In this document: positions 31,603-41,430 of the stretch, one piece after another
Layout of the letters: every line of letters starts with the position of its first letter
Position numbering within the stretch: position 1 is the stretch's first letter
Origin: Paenibacillus sp. FSL M7-0420
Lineage (GTDB): Bacteria; Bacillota; Bacilli; Paenibacillales; Paenibacillaceae
Assembly (NCBI RefSeq): GCF_038002345.1
Contig: NZ_JBBOCJ010000001.1
Location: forward strand, 5,952,001 to 6,016,000
Direction: 5' to 3'
Length of the DNA stretch: 64,000 bases
Notes under the pieces: model-generated
What the model was told of the DNA's origin: nothing
Databases searched by the model: none
The model's input: only the letters and a program-made list of their open reading frames with translations
Made by a program: the position numbers and the translations under genes

Positions 31603-33717
31603 TCAGTTTGTTGCGGCAGTATTATCGGAACTGTCACCGGAAGCAGCACCGTCATTTGGATTCGCTGTTTTCAGGCTTTTCTTAGGCACGCCGTCCAGTC
31701 CGTACTCCCAATCATAAGCATCGAAAATTTTACGCGCAACCGGAGCGGCACTGTTGGAGCCGAATCCGCCTTCCGGAATGACCACAGCAACCGCTAACTT
31801 AGGATTATTACGCGGGGCGAAGGCAATAAATACCCCGTTATCGCGCAATTGCCCTTTTCCCAGCTGCTGTGAGGTCCCTGTTTTACGGGCAAAATCATAA
31901 GGGAAATCTGCGAATGCGGAGACCTTACTGTTCATGCCCTTTTTAATCTCTCTCCAATAGGACTTGTCAAAGGTCGTCACTTCATCCAGCACCTCGCGCT
32001 CAAACTTCTTGACCACCTTGCCCGCTGAATCCGTGATCTTGCTGACAAGCTGCGGCTTGATCCGCACCCCTTCATTCGCAAGCGTCGAGGCATACTGGGC
32101 TAATTGCAGCACCGTATAACGGCCCTGCTGTCCGAAGGAGGCATAGACCAGCGCGGCTTGCGCACTGCCCGCTGCCTTAGTATCTGTGTAGTTGATCTGT
32201 CCCAGATATTCATTAGGGAGACCGCTCTGCGTAGAGACGCCCAGGCCGAATTCCTTCATATATCTATCCCAGATATCAATACCTTTAGCCTTATATTGCT
32301 CATAGAGCTTCTTGCCGATCATATCCACCATGAACACGTTGGAGGAATCTTCAATTGCCTTAGCCGGACGCATGGGTCCGTATACGTGCCCGGAGGAATT
32401 GCGGACAGAGGATTTATCATCCTTACCGAAATAGGCAATCCCTCTATCTGTGTACGTATAGGAAGTGCTAAAGAAGCCTTCATTCAGACCGATCAGCACC
32501 GTCAGCGGCTTAATGGTGGAACCGAGCAGTACCGTGGAACCAAATCCATGACCGGACAGGCCGGAAGAGTACGGGGTGATCGTCCCGTTCTGGTAGTTGC
32601 CCATGATCTTGTTCCAGGTATCCGAATCCAGCTTCTCCGCTGTCCAGACATTGGTATCATAATCGGGCATGCTGGCCATGGCTACGATATTGCCGGTATC
32701 GACCTCCATCGCCACCGCGTAGCCTGTCTTGGCGTCAGGATGAGTCCTGCCCTGTACAGAGTTGCGGTGCAGCCAGTTGATCTGTTCGGTGATAGCCTGC
32801 TCCGTCTTAAGCTGAACATTCTTGTCAATCGTCATCCAGATATCATTACCCTTGACAGGCGGCACTACCTCTTCCACCTTCTCGGCCATGTTCTGCGGAT
32901 TCACCGAGATGACCTGATAGCCGTTCTTGCCGCGCAGCTCCCGCTGATATTGCAGCTCCAGACCGTCGAAGCCGACGAATTCATCGTCTTTATAATTCAG
33001 GCCGGGATCTGCGCCGATCTTCTTCATGGCGCTCTGAATATTCTTGTAGATGTTGAGCGTATTGGAGGATTTGAAGGGCTTGATATAGCCGACCGTCTGC
33101 ACGGCTACGGTATCCTTGTCGTAATGACGTACGCCTTCTTCCACGATCTCAAGGCCGGGGAATTCGCTTTTGTGCTCCATGAAATAAGCGATTTCCTTGG
33201 TGGTCAGACCGGATTTGATCTTGCGGGCCATATAGCCCGAATATTTCTTGAAATATAAATCCAGAGAATTAATCACTTCATTAACAGTCAGCTTCTCGCC
33301 GTTCGGGTCGCCATATTCGTCAAATTTCGCAACCAGATTATTCGCCAGCGCATACGCATTGGCTCTTGCCTCCGGCTTCAGCGAGCTAATGCCCGTCTCC
33401 TTATCCACTGCCTTAGCTGTATATTCCTTCGTAAGCGTAACATACAGCGTTTGAACGGAGGTAGAGTAGGCAATTTGCTCGCCTGCGGCTGCGCGGATAC
33501 CTCCGCGGATAGAGGCGAGAGGGACACTTTTGGTATCCCGGCTGGTCTCCACCTCGGTCAGCGTCGGTCCCTCAACGAATTGAATAACTGCGAGACGAAT
33601 AATAATGACACAAAAAATAACAAACGTGCTGAAGAAAAACACGTTAAGCCGCAGGCCAAGCGAGCTCTTGCTGTCCTTCTCTTCCGGGGGGGAGGCCTGC
33701 TTTCGGAAAACACCCAC
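31603..33717 (-). CDS. Class B penicillin-binding protein (PBP2-like), copy 1
   Basis: The protein has 704 residues: one N-terminal membrane helix (about 24-47), a dimerisation/pedestal domain, and a transpeptidase domain with S400-x2-K403 (GSTIKPL), S458-S-N460 and K612-T-G. It cross-links peptidoglycan outside the membrane. The start is GTG at 33717 with GAGGAG 9 bases upstream. The C-terminus ends in an Asn/Asp/Ala-rich tail. It lies 33 bases after a close paralogue (33751-35817) on the same strand. Similarity to PbpA/MrdA-type elongation PBPs suggests lateral wall synthesis; which role each copy has is unknown. Confidence 0.92.
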   Translation of the reverse strand: MGVFRKQASPPEEKDSKSSLGLRLNVFFFSTFVIFCVIIIRLAVIQFVEGPTLTEVETSRDTKSVPLASIRGGIRAAAGEQIAYSTSVQTLYVTLTKEYTAKAVDKETGISSLKPEARANAYALANNLVAKFDEYGDPNGEKLTVNEVINSLDLYFKKYSGYMARKIKSGLTTKEIAYFMEHKSEFPGLEIVEEGVRHYDKDTVAVQTVGYIKPFKSSNTLNIYKNIQSAMKKIGADPGLNYKDDEFVGFDGLELQYQRELRGKNGYQVISVNPQNMAEKVEEVVPPVKGNDIWMTIDKNVQLKTEQAITEQINWLHRNSVQGRTHPDAKTGYAVAMEVDTGNIVAMASMPDYDTNVWTAEKLDSDTWNKIMGNYQNGTITPYSSGLSGHGFGSTVLLGSTIKPLTVLIGLNEGFFSTSYTYTDRGIAYFGKDDKSSVRNSSGHVYGPMRPAKAIEDSSNVFMVDMIGKKLYEQYKAKGIDIWDRYMKEFGLGVSTQSGLPNEYLGQINYTDTKAAGSAQAALVYASFGQQGRYTVLQLAQYASTLANEGVRIKPQLVSKITDSAGKVVKKFEREVLDEVTTFDKSYWREIKKGMNSKVSAFADFPYDFARKTGTSQQLGKGQLRDNGVFIAFAPRNNPKLAVAVVIPEGGFGSNSAAPVARKIFDAYDWEYGLDGVPKKSLKTANPNDGAASGDSSDNTAATN

Positions 33718-33750
33718 AGTTTTTCACTCCTCTACATCAAAATAAACCGT

Positions 33751-35817
33751 TTAATCGACCCTTGACTCTGGCACATTCTTCTTAGGGACTCCATCCAGTC
33801 CATACTCCTGGTCATAGGCTTCAAAGATCTGACGGGCTACCGGTGCTGCACTGTTCGCTCCAAAGCCGCCTTCCGGAATAATCACGGCCACCGCCAGTTT
33901 AGGATGCTCACGCGGAGCATAAGCAATGAATACCCCGTTGTCTCGGGTGGCCCCAAAGGCTTCCATCTCGGAGGTTCCTGTCTTGCGGGCGAAGTCATAC
34001 GGGAATCCGTCAAACGCCTTAACCTTAGTATTCATCCCGCGCTTGATCTCCTTCCAGTAAGCAGGGTGAAACGAGATGCTGTCCAGGACTTCCCGTCCAA
34101 ATTGCTTAACCGTCTTCCCGTCGGGATCTGTAATCTTACTGACGAGCTGGGGCTTAATCCGTACGCCTTCATTCGCAAGTGTTGCCGTATACTGGGCAAG
34201 CTGCAACGCAGTGTATTTCCCCTTCTGGCCGAAGGAGGCAAGTACCAGTGCCGCTTGGGTAGAGCCTGCCTTCTTGGGATCAAGATAATCGGCTACTCCG
34301 GCACTTTCACCGGGAAGCCCGCTTTGCGTAGACACGCCAAGGCCGAATGCCTTCATATATTTATCCCATATAGCAATGCCTTCCTTGGGATACTTCTTGT
34401 ACAGTGCATTGCCGACCCACTCTACCATAAAAGCATTCGAGGATTCCTGAATAGCCTTCGCCGGACTAAGCGGGCCCAGGACATGGCCGGAGGAATTCCT
34501 GACCGAGGAGCTGTTATCCTTACCGTAATATGCGATTCCTTTATCCATATAAGTATCGCCGGTAGTGAATAAGCCTTCTTCCAGACCAATCAGGACACTT
34601 AAGGGCTTAATCGTGGAACCCAGGTAGATCAATGACTTCAGCCCGTTGCCGGAGAGACCGGAGGAAATATCGGTAATCGCCCCATTCTGATAATAGTCCT
34701 CAATTTTGGCCCACACTTCTGTCGGCAGCCTCTCGGCATTCCAGACATTCGTATCATAGTCTGGCATATTCGCCATTGCCACTACATTGCCTGTATCGAC
34801 TTCCATCGCAACGGCATAGCCGGTGAGCGCATCCTTATGAAGCTTCCCCTGTACAGGGTTGCGGTGCAGCCAGTTGAGCTGATCCATAATCGCCTGTTCT
34901 GTTCTCATCTGCACCTGCTTGTTAATCGTCATCCAGATATCGTTGCCCTTGACGGGCGGGACCAATGCGATAACCTCTTCGGCCATATTCTGGGCATTGA
35001 CAGAGATCGTCTGATACCCGTTCTTCCCTCTAAGCTCGCGCTGGTATTGCTGTTCAAGACCATAGATGCCGACGAACTCATCTTCCCTGTAGCTAAGTCC
35101 CGGGTCTGCACCCGTTCGTTTCATGGCGCTGCGGATATTTTTGTATAAATTATATCCCTTTTCTGTAGAACGGAATTGCTTCATATAGCCCACCGTTTGG
35201 ACGGCCACCGTGTCCTTGTCATAATGGCGGATACTCTCCTCCACAACAGACACCCCGGGATAACGCTGCCTGTTCTCCATCAGATGGGCGACTTCCTTCA
35301 TCGTAAGACCAGTCTTGATCTTGCGCGGGACATACCCCAGCGACTTCTTGTAATCAAGGTCCAGCAGCTGGAGGATATCCTCCTTGGGAAGCTTCTTCGC
35401 AGAGGGATCACCATACTGTTCAAAAACGGATGACAGCTCCGCTACCAGCGCACTCGTATTCGCCTTGGCTTCAGCGGTGGGTTCATATAAGCCGGTCTTT
35501 TTATTCTTGACCTTGGCGGTGTATTCTTGGGTTAACGTAACGAACAGTGACTGAATCGGTGTAGAATGGGCGATATCTTCCCCGCCCGCCGCGTGAATAG
35601 TCCCCCGGATCGCCGCAAGCGGAACATCCTTGGTCTCCCGGCTGGCCTCCACCTCGCTAAGCTCGGGACTCTCCACAAACTGCAGTCCCGCAAGCCGGAT
35701 CATAATGATTACAAAAATTAAAAAAGTGCCGAAAAAAAACAGATTTATGCGTAAGCTCTGGTAGTTGCGGGTCTCTCCATTGCCCGGGCCGGAGCCCGGC
35801 TTACCGAACCATCTCAC
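33751..35817 (-). CDS. Class B penicillin-binding protein (PBP2-like), copy 2
   Basis: The protein has 688 residues and is clearly paralogous to 31603-33717 along its whole length, with the same membrane helix, GSTIKPL active-site serine, SSNAF and KTGTS motifs. All catalytic residues are intact. The start is GTG at 35817 with AAGGAG upstream. Tandem duplication with conserved catalytic residues suggests both are used, perhaps in different growth phases or in sporulation. The C-terminus lacks the low-complexity tail of the other copy. Confidence 0.92.
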   Translation of the reverse strand: MRWFGKPGSGPGNGETRNYQSLRINLFFFGTFLIFVIIMIRLAGLQFVESPELSEVEASRETKDVPLAAIRGTIHAAGGEDIAHSTPIQSLFVTLTQEYTAKVKNKKTGLYEPTAEAKANTSALVAELSSVFEQYGDPSAKKLPKEDILQLLDLDYKKSLGYVPRKIKTGLTMKEVAHLMENRQRYPGVSVVEESIRHYDKDTVAVQTVGYMKQFRSTEKGYNLYKNIRSAMKRTGADPGLSYREDEFVGIYGLEQQYQRELRGKNGYQTISVNAQNMAEEVIALVPPVKGNDIWMTINKQVQMRTEQAIMDQLNWLHRNPVQGKLHKDALTGYAVAMEVDTGNVVAMANMPDYDTNVWNAERLPTEVWAKIEDYYQNGAITDISSGLSGNGLKSLIYLGSTIKPLSVLIGLEEGLFTTGDTYMDKGIAYYGKDNSSSVRNSSGHVLGPLSPAKAIQESSNAFMVEWVGNALYKKYPKEGIAIWDKYMKAFGLGVSTQSGLPGESAGVADYLDPKKAGSTQAALVLASFGQKGKYTALQLAQYTATLANEGVRIKPQLVSKITDPDGKTVKQFGREVLDSISFHPAYWKEIKRGMNTKVKAFDGFPYDFARKTGTSEMEAFGATRDNGVFIAYAPREHPKLAVAVIIPEGGFGANSAAPVARQIFEAYDQEYGLDGVPKKNVPESRVD

Positions 35818-35998
35818 AGCAAGTCCTCTCCTTGTATGGTTTGCAGTGCTGCTTATCCGTCAGGTTACGGGCAAAGCCTTTATTGAAATATAAGAATTTA
35901 TATCTCGCTGAAACGGTACCGTCCTTTGAAAGGACGGCACAGCCGTTCCCACTTGCCCGCTGTTATTGTACCATAGATACAAGAGCATCCGCTCCTTC

Positions 35999-37138
35999 TC
36001 AGAGGATGTTCTCCTTGATATGTGTGGAGTCGAAATCCCCCGGATTGAACCAGTCGCCGCTGCTGGCCCAGGTGGAATCGAGCGGAATCCAGGCTGCGCT
36101 GCCGCTGATATAGACCTCATTCCAGGCATGCGGACCATAACCGCCTTGTCCGTCATAGCCCTTGCCGGTGACGACACGCACCTGGAGACCTTGCGAGCGG
36201 GCCATCATCGCATAGAGCCGCGCGTAATCAATGCATACCCCAAGCCGCGTATCCATCGTATCCTGCGGTGTCTGCTCATGCCAGATCCGTCTCTCTTCAT
36301 AATTCTTCGCCTTGTTATAGTCATAGGCAATACGCGAGCCTACCCAGTCATAGAGCAGTCTGGCCTTCTCTTCATCCCCGCTGGCTTGTCCGGCAATATC
36401 TGCGGCTGCACCGGCAATATCCGCCGATATATCATGGTCAATCACCTCATATTTGCGACGGAGAATGTCACTCATCTCGGCGGCTACCGCCTTGGTCAGT
36501 ACCGGAAGCTTGCCTCTGACCTGTTCACCGGCCAGCGGCTCAAATACCGCTTCCGCGCTCTGGCTGTAGACCGGCGAGGACTGCACATAACGGCTGAAGC
36601 CGCTGTCCGGGTTCAGGGCGACGCTGATGAACAGGACAAAGACCAGCACCAGTGCACGGGTAAGCCCTGTGGCGGTGCCAAGCACTGCCCCGACCAGCCG
36701 GCTGGCGCCTGTGATCCGCCCCGGCCCCCTCCCGGACTGGCGCGGCAGGCGGAACGGCAGCAGCAGAAACAGCAGACCCAGCAGCAGACGAATCAAGGTA
36801 TAGCACAGCAAGAGCAGCAGCAGAAACCGCACTACCGGTGAATTCGCCAGTACAGAGGCACCGGTATAATATAGCTGTTGCCATTGGCTTAGCTTGTCCT
36901 CTGGCGGAGTAATGCCGGAAGCCCAGTTCCCGGCAGCAGGCGAGAGGTATACGGCTGCGGGAATCGCCATCACCAGCGAAGCTGCCGCAAGCACTCCTGA
37001 TCCGAGCATGCCGAACAGCCCTCCGGCTGCTCTGCGGAAGCCCCGGCCCCAGCCCTGCAGTGCAGAGAAGAGAACTACCAGCAGCAGAACAATGGAGATG
37101 ATATTGGCTTCACGAAGACTTTCTATCCAGCTATTCAA
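35999..37138 (-). CDS. Membrane protein with C-terminal transglutaminase-like domain
   Basis: The N-terminal ~190 residues contain about four transmembrane helices and resemble a CvpA-type module ('LFSALQGWGRGFRRAAGG'). Residues ~255-360 form a transglutaminase/papain-like fold with Cys in 'LGVCIDYARLY', His in 'GPHAWNEV' and Asp in 'PLDSTW', the complete catalytic triad. The start is TTG at 37138 with GGAGGAG upstream. The enzyme would face the outside or inside of the membrane; orientation is not determined. It may act on cell-wall peptides or a membrane-associated protein. It lies 180 bases downstream... of no other gene on its 3' side except the PBP pair, on the same strand. Confidence 0.82.
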   Translation of the reverse strand: MNSWIESLREANIISIVLLLVVLFSALQGWGRGFRRAAGGLFGMLGSGVLAAASLVMAIPAAVYLSPAAGNWASGITPPEDKLSQWQQLYYTGASVLANSPVVRFLLLLLLCYTLIRLLLGLLFLLLPFRLPRQSGRGPGRITGASRLVGAVLGTATGLTRALVLVFVLFISVALNPDSGFSRYVQSSPVYSQSAEAVFEPLAGEQVRGKLPVLTKAVAAEMSDILRRKYEVIDHDISADIAGAAADIAGQASGDEEKARLLYDWVGSRIAYDYNKAKNYEERRIWHEQTPQDTMDTRLGVCIDYARLYAMMARSQGLQVRVVTGKGYDGQGGYGPHAWNEVYISGSAAWIPLDSTWASSGDWFNPGDFDSTHIKENIL

Positions 37139-37189
37139 TGAATCACTCCTCCTTCTGCTGCTGCAGGTAACCCTGAGCCCGCTGCACTA

Positions 37190-37633
37190 TTACTTGCCCG
37201 CCTGCTTCCGGGCTTCGTCGATGAAGGTCTTGGTTGTATCCGTAACGCTCCACTTCCCGAGGCTGACTCCGCGGAAGACCACTTCCACCTTGTCCTCTGC
37301 GGCGGAGCCCTTCACCTCCAGATTAGGAGTAGTGATGGTGAAGGTACCGTCACCGCCAGAGGTATAGACCGCCTCCTGGGCTTCTTTGAGCATAACCTCC
37401 TGCGCCTCATTCTTCAGCGTACTGACAGTCCCGTCCGCCACTTTGTTAACGGCATTACCGATCTGATCCATGGTTACCCCGCTATAAATGAACAACCCTA
37501 CCACAATAATGACGACGATAGCCCACTTCAGCATAGTCTTAACGATGTTAACGACTGCGAACAGCAGGACAAGCGCAATAACGATAACAAGCCAATTCTC
37601 TCTGATAAACTGTGACCACACTTCCGGATTCAT
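37190..37633 (-). CDS. Unknown membrane-anchored protein
   Basis: The ATG at 37633 gives 147 residues: two adjacent hydrophobic segments (about 12-50) then an extracytoplasmic or cytoplasmic domain rich in charged residues ('GTFTITTPNLEVKGSAAEDKVEVVFRGVSLGKW'). A GGGGTG lies about 12 bases upstream; a longer frame runs to 37777 without a better site. No family is recognised. It lies 51 bases upstream of the transglutaminase-like gene on the same strand and is probably expressed with it. Confidence 0.65.
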   Translation of the reverse strand: MNPEVWSQFIRENWLVIVIALVLLFAVVNIVKTMLKWAIVVIIVVGLFIYSGVTMDQIGNAVNKVADGTVSTLKNEAQEVMLKEAQEAVYTSGGDGTFTITTPNLEVKGSAAEDKVEVVFRGVSLGKWSVTDTTKTFIDEARKQAGK

Positions 37634-37886
37634 CAATTTCACAACACCCCAATCGCAAATTTCGCCACGCCGGGACGCTGTCCCGTCAGACATTTCATTA
37701 ATATTAATTATTATACATGAATGACCCTTATAATTCATGGTTGCCGGAATGCAGAACTGCATACAGGGGCTGGCCAAGAAAATGGTATAAGCCCCCGCTG
37801 CCGCACGTAAAGTACAAGTAGGCTGTTCCCTCTGCTGGAATCCGTTCCGTCATCAGCGGCTGGCCGCTAATCTGGAGGTGTTATCC

Positions 37887-39065
37887 GTGAAAACTGCAAT
37901 GTGGCTGTACCTCTTCATGTTCCTGGCGTTCTTCGATTTACATGCCCAGTACCCTATCCTGACACCCTTTGCCATGTCCCTGGGAGCGGGCCCGGCCTTC
38001 ATCGGCTGGATGATGGGGATGTATTCCCTGACCCACCTCCCGGGCAATCTGCTGGCCGGTGTACTTGTAGACCGCAACGGCAGCCGCCGCTATATCGTAT
38101 TCGCCCTTACTGTTGCAGGACTGATCCTGCTTCTGCAGGCGCATGCCCAGCTGCCCTGGCATCTGCTCCTGTTGCGGGCAGCGAGCGGGTTCGCCCTGGC
38201 GTTCCTCTCCCCTGCCTGTATGACCCTCTTGGCCTCGCTCTCGTCTGACCCTGCGACCCAGGGTAAATACATGTCAGGCAACGGAATTATTCACACGCTG
38301 GCTTCGGTGGTCTCCCCTGCCGCCGGAGCCTTCATCGTCGCCAAAGCCGGTTACTCCGGCACGTTCAGTACATTGGGTTGGCTACTGATCTTCACCGGTG
38401 TGATGGCCTTCTTCAGTGTACCGAAGCACAATCCGGCTCTGGCCCTGCATAAGCCTGTCCTTCCGCTCAAGGAGAATCTGCCCCCTGGAGTGGCCGCTAC
38501 CGGCCAGCCTACTGTCTCCAGGCGTTATTATCTGCTGCCCTTCTTCGTATCCTGCTCTCAGGGCGTGCTCTTCTTCGAGCTTCCCCTGTCACAGGGACAG
38601 GACGGAATGGTCTCTACCGGAATTCTGCTCTCCCTGCTCAGCCTTGGGGCGCTGGCGACCCTCTGCCTGTTGTTCCTGAACCGCCTCTCGCCGGGCATCC
38701 GGATTGCCGCTGCCCTGCTGGGAATGGCTCTCTGCTTCTTCACCCTGGCTGCCTTCCGCAGCATCCCGGCCGGAGTGGTTCTCTTCCTGCTCGGCTCTGC
38801 CAAAGGCGTGTTGTTTCCGGCTATGGCCTCCCTCTTCATCAGTCTGGGCGGCGCAGGACGGCTGGGCCGGACCTTCTCGCTGCAATCCATCGCTATGTCC
38901 CTAGGGGCTTTCGCCGGACCCGTAGCCGCCGGACAGCTAAGGGAGTACGTCTCCCCTTACTTCATCGCCTTCGTCCTGCTGATGACGGCCCTTATGCTGC
39001 TGCCTCCGGGCAGATCCGGCCGTCTCTCTTCCTACGCTCCCGGCTGGAACAGCCCTGCCGCCTGA
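37887..39065 (+). CDS. Major facilitator superfamily transporter
   Basis: The protein has 392 residues with about 12 membrane helices and the MFS loop 2-3 motif 'GVLVDRNGSRR' near residue 60. The start is GTG at 37887, with GGAGGTG six bases upstream. The substrate is not predictable; the family includes drug and metabolite exporters. Transcribed divergently from the gene at 37190-37633. Confidence 0.88.
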   Translation: MKTAMWLYLFMFLAFFDLHAQYPILTPFAMSLGAGPAFIGWMMGMYSLTHLPGNLLAGVLVDRNGSRRYIVFALTVAGLILLLQAHAQLPWHLLLLRAASGFALAFLSPACMTLLASLSSDPATQGKYMSGNGIIHTLASVVSPAAGAFIVAKAGYSGTFSTLGWLLIFTGVMAFFSVPKHNPALALHKPVLPLKENLPPGVAATGQPTVSRRYYLLPFFVSCSQGVLFFELPLSQGQDGMVSTGILLSLLSLGALATLCLLFLNRLSPGIRIAAALLGMALCFFTLAAFRSIPAGVVLFLLGSAKGVLFPAMASLFISLGGAGRLGRTFSLQSIAMSLGAFAGPVAAGQLREYVSPYFIAFVLLMTALMLLPPGRSGRLSSYAPGWNSPAA

Positions 39066-39175
39066 ATGCGACATTTCCCGGGGAATGAATACATATTGTT
39101 CCGCCCGGCTGTTAAAAATAGCGCAGCTTAGGTACAATATCGTCATAACAACTAAGATCCGGGGGCTGATTGCAT

Positions 39176-39535
39176 ATGTCCATCACCATTATTGTCGAAG
39201 GCAAGAACGACCGCAGCAGACTGAGGCGGCTGCTTGAACCGGAGGTCGACATTCTGTGCACCTTCGGTACGCTGAATACCCTGAAGCTGGAATCCCTGCG
39301 GAATACCATCCGGGACGGGGAAGTCTACCTGTATATGGATAATGACAGCTCAGGAAAAAAAATCCGCGCTGTGCTGCGCGACGCCTTTCCCGATGCCGTT
39401 CATATGTATACACGTAAGGGTTATGCCGGCGTGGAAGGGACGCCGGATGAATATAACATCACCCAGCTGGAGAAGGCCGGGCTTGAAGAGTACATTATCT
39501 ACCCCCAGCCGTATCCTCAGGGAATAGAAGGATAA
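39176..39535 (+). CDS. Small Toprim-domain protein
   Basis: The protein has 119 residues and is almost entirely a Toprim domain: 'IIVEGKNDRSRL' carries the conserved Glu and 'YLYMDNDSSGKKIR' the DxD metal-binding motif. Stand-alone Toprim proteins of this size resemble the OLD/DnaG-like or RNase M5-like nucleases and hydrolases. The ATG at 39176 is preceded by GGGGGC 9 bases upstream; a TTG at 39170 is an alternative. Function is not assigned. Confidence 0.85.
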   Translation: MSITIIVEGKNDRSRLRRLLEPEVDILCTFGTLNTLKLESLRNTIRDGEVYLYMDNDSSGKKIRAVLRDAFPDAVHMYTRKGYAGVEGTPDEYNITQLEKAGLEEYIIYPQPYPQGIEG

Positions 39536-39576
39536 TTCACCGCATGAAGCATATACATTCTTAACCATTCATCACA

Positions 39577-39630
39577 AAACGAGGGTGCCCTGTGCAGCAG
39601 CTCCACTGCTCCACGGACACCCTCGTTTAT
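39577..39630. terminator. Bidirectional terminator
   Basis: AACGAGGGTG and CACCCTCGTT form a 10-bp stem, with T-rich sequence on both sides, between the converging Toprim and Sco genes. Confidence 0.88.
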
Positions 39631-39642
39631 TTCATGCCTATG

Positions 39643-40260
39643 CTATTCACGGGCCAGCTTCTTGACCGTTCTGGCCAGGAACTCCGGCGTAACATTCTCC
39701 GTATCCCCGGCATCATACAATCCCCGGAGCTGGTTGTTCTTGTCCACCAGACCAATGAGGTTCGCATGAGCGAAATCATCCTTGCTCGTGCCGTAGATCA
39801 ACACCTTGAAGGATTCCGCTGCCAGCTTGCGTACCTGCTCCTGATCCCCGCGCAGGAAGTACCACCCGCTGTAATCGGCATGAAACTTGTCGGCGAAGGC
39901 CTTGATCGCTTCCCGGGTATCATTCTTCGGATCGAAAGATATCGAGACGAATTCAACATCCTTGCCGAAGCTGCCGTCCTTAACCAGGATATCCTGCGTC
40001 TCTGACAGCATATAGGTGGTAATCGGACACACATCGGGACAGACGGTGAAGAAGAAATAGACCAGCCTTGCCTTGCCGGCCGTATCCGCCAGACTGATCT
40101 GCTTCCCGTCCACATTCTCCAGGGAGAAGTCCTGTACCTGACCGATGACCGCCAGCTTCTCACCTCCAAAATCAAATGATTTGACTGCCAGATAGACCGC
40201 CATAATCACTGCAAGCAGCAGCAACAGCCAGGTCCATTTGTAACGTTTCAAGGTCTGCAC
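39643..40260 (-). CDS. Sco1/SenC-type copper chaperone
   Basis: The protein has 205 residues with an N-terminal membrane anchor (about 10-28) and an extracytoplasmic thioredoxin-like domain. It shows the copper-binding C-P-D-V-C-P motif at ~75-80 and the distal His in 'DDFAHANLIG'. Sco proteins deliver copper to the CuA centre of cytochrome c oxidase. It is followed upstream on the same strand by ctaB, supporting that role. B. subtilis counterpart: YpmQ/BsSco. Confidence 0.92.
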   Translation of the reverse strand: MQTLKRYKWTWLLLLLAVIMAVYLAVKSFDFGGEKLAVIGQVQDFSLENVDGKQISLADTAGKARLVYFFFTVCPDVCPITTYMLSETQDILVKDGSFGKDVEFVSISFDPKNDTREAIKAFADKFHADYSGWYFLRGDQEQVRKLAAESFKVLIYGTSKDDFAHANLIGLVDKNNQLRGLYDAGDTENVTPEFLARTVKKLARE

Positions 40261-40291
40261 AGGACACCTTCCCCCTCTATCCTAAGAATGC

Positions 40292-41224
40292 TTACACATG
40301 AATGGTATTCAGCACAAGGGCAATCAGACTTAAGGTCAGATAGTTAATGGAGAAGAGGAAGCTTTTCTTCGCCCAGACCTCATCATCCTTTGCCTTGAAT
40401 CCGATGAGGGTTAAGTAGAGCCAGCCAACCGACAAGGCCAGTGATACAATCAGATAATAAATACCTGCATAATCATAGGCATACATCAGCACCGGCACCG
40501 GCAGCAGCAGCGCCACATAAGGAATCATCTGGAATTTGGTGCGGCGCGTCCCCTTGACAACCGGAAGGAGCGGGAATCCTGCAGCCCGGTATTCCTCCTT
40601 GCGGCGGATGCCAAGCGCCCAGAAATGGGGCGGCTGCCACAGAAAGAGCATTGCGAACAGCAGCCAGGCGCCGAGATCCACTGTTCCTGTAACAGCCACA
40701 TATCCGATGACAGGAGGCATGGCCCCCGAGATCGCACCTACCGAGGTGCTCCAGGTAGAGGTTCTTTTGAGCCACAGGGTGTACACTACAACATATACGA
40801 ACATGCCGACTATGCCGAACAATCCGGCCAGCACGCCGCAGAAGGCGAACAGTACGGCCAGCCCGGCAATGCCGAGTCCAATGCCATAGATAAGTACCGT
40901 TGTCGGCTTCAGCCTGCCTGTAGGCAGCCCGCGTTCCCGTGTCCGTTCCATCTTCATATCCAAATCGCGGTCAAAATAATTATTGAAGACACAGGCTGAA
41001 GCCATGACCAGCATGGTGCCGAGCAAAGTCAGAATCAGACGGCCATACTGTACATCCCAGCCTGATGCCACCCAGTAGCCTGCGAAGGCCGCAATCAGAT
41101 TGGAGCGGATAATGCCGGGCTTCGTAACGGTAATAAAGTCGCGCCAGCTTGCACCTTCCGGTGGAGACTTGGCAGACATTGATGCGGAATCAGAAGAAGC
41201 TTGATATCTCAATTGATTGTCCAC
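40292..41224 (-). CDS. ctaB: Protoheme IX farnesyltransferase (heme O synthase)
   Basis: The protein has 310 residues and eight to nine membrane helices in the UbiA prenyltransferase family. The first Asp-rich motif is 'NNYFDRDLDMKMERTRERGLP' in shortened form (N-x3-D-x3-D). It attaches the farnesyl tail to heme B to make heme O, the substrate of CtaA. It lies 31 bases upstream of sco on the same strand, so the two are co-transcribed. Confidence 0.94.
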   Translation of the reverse strand: MDNQLRYQASSDSASMSAKSPPEGASWRDFITVTKPGIIRSNLIAAFAGYWVASGWDVQYGRLILTLLGTMLVMASACVFNNYFDRDLDMKMERTRERGLPTGRLKPTTVLIYGIGLGIAGLAVLFAFCGVLAGLFGIVGMFVYVVVYTLWLKRTSTWSTSVGAISGAMPPVIGYVAVTGTVDLGAWLLFAMLFLWQPPHFWALGIRRKEEYRAAGFPLLPVVKGTRRTKFQMIPYVALLLPVPVLMYAYDYAGIYYLIVSLALSVGWLYLTLIGFKAKDDEVWAKKSFLFSINYLTLSLIALVLNTIHV

Positions 41225-41430
41225 GTATCGGGTTCCTCCTTCTAGGGAACTTCTTACACTCCGCTATTAACTTTATCATAGCAAACTGGGAAAGACTTTG
41301 ACAATCATTGACCAAGATGTTCATTAATTCGACAATTACGTGACGATATTTATTTCCCCGTCCTTAAATAACTTAGCCCAATAATGGGTAGTTATTAATA
41401 GAGAACTTCCGTACAAAGGAGATCTGACTA

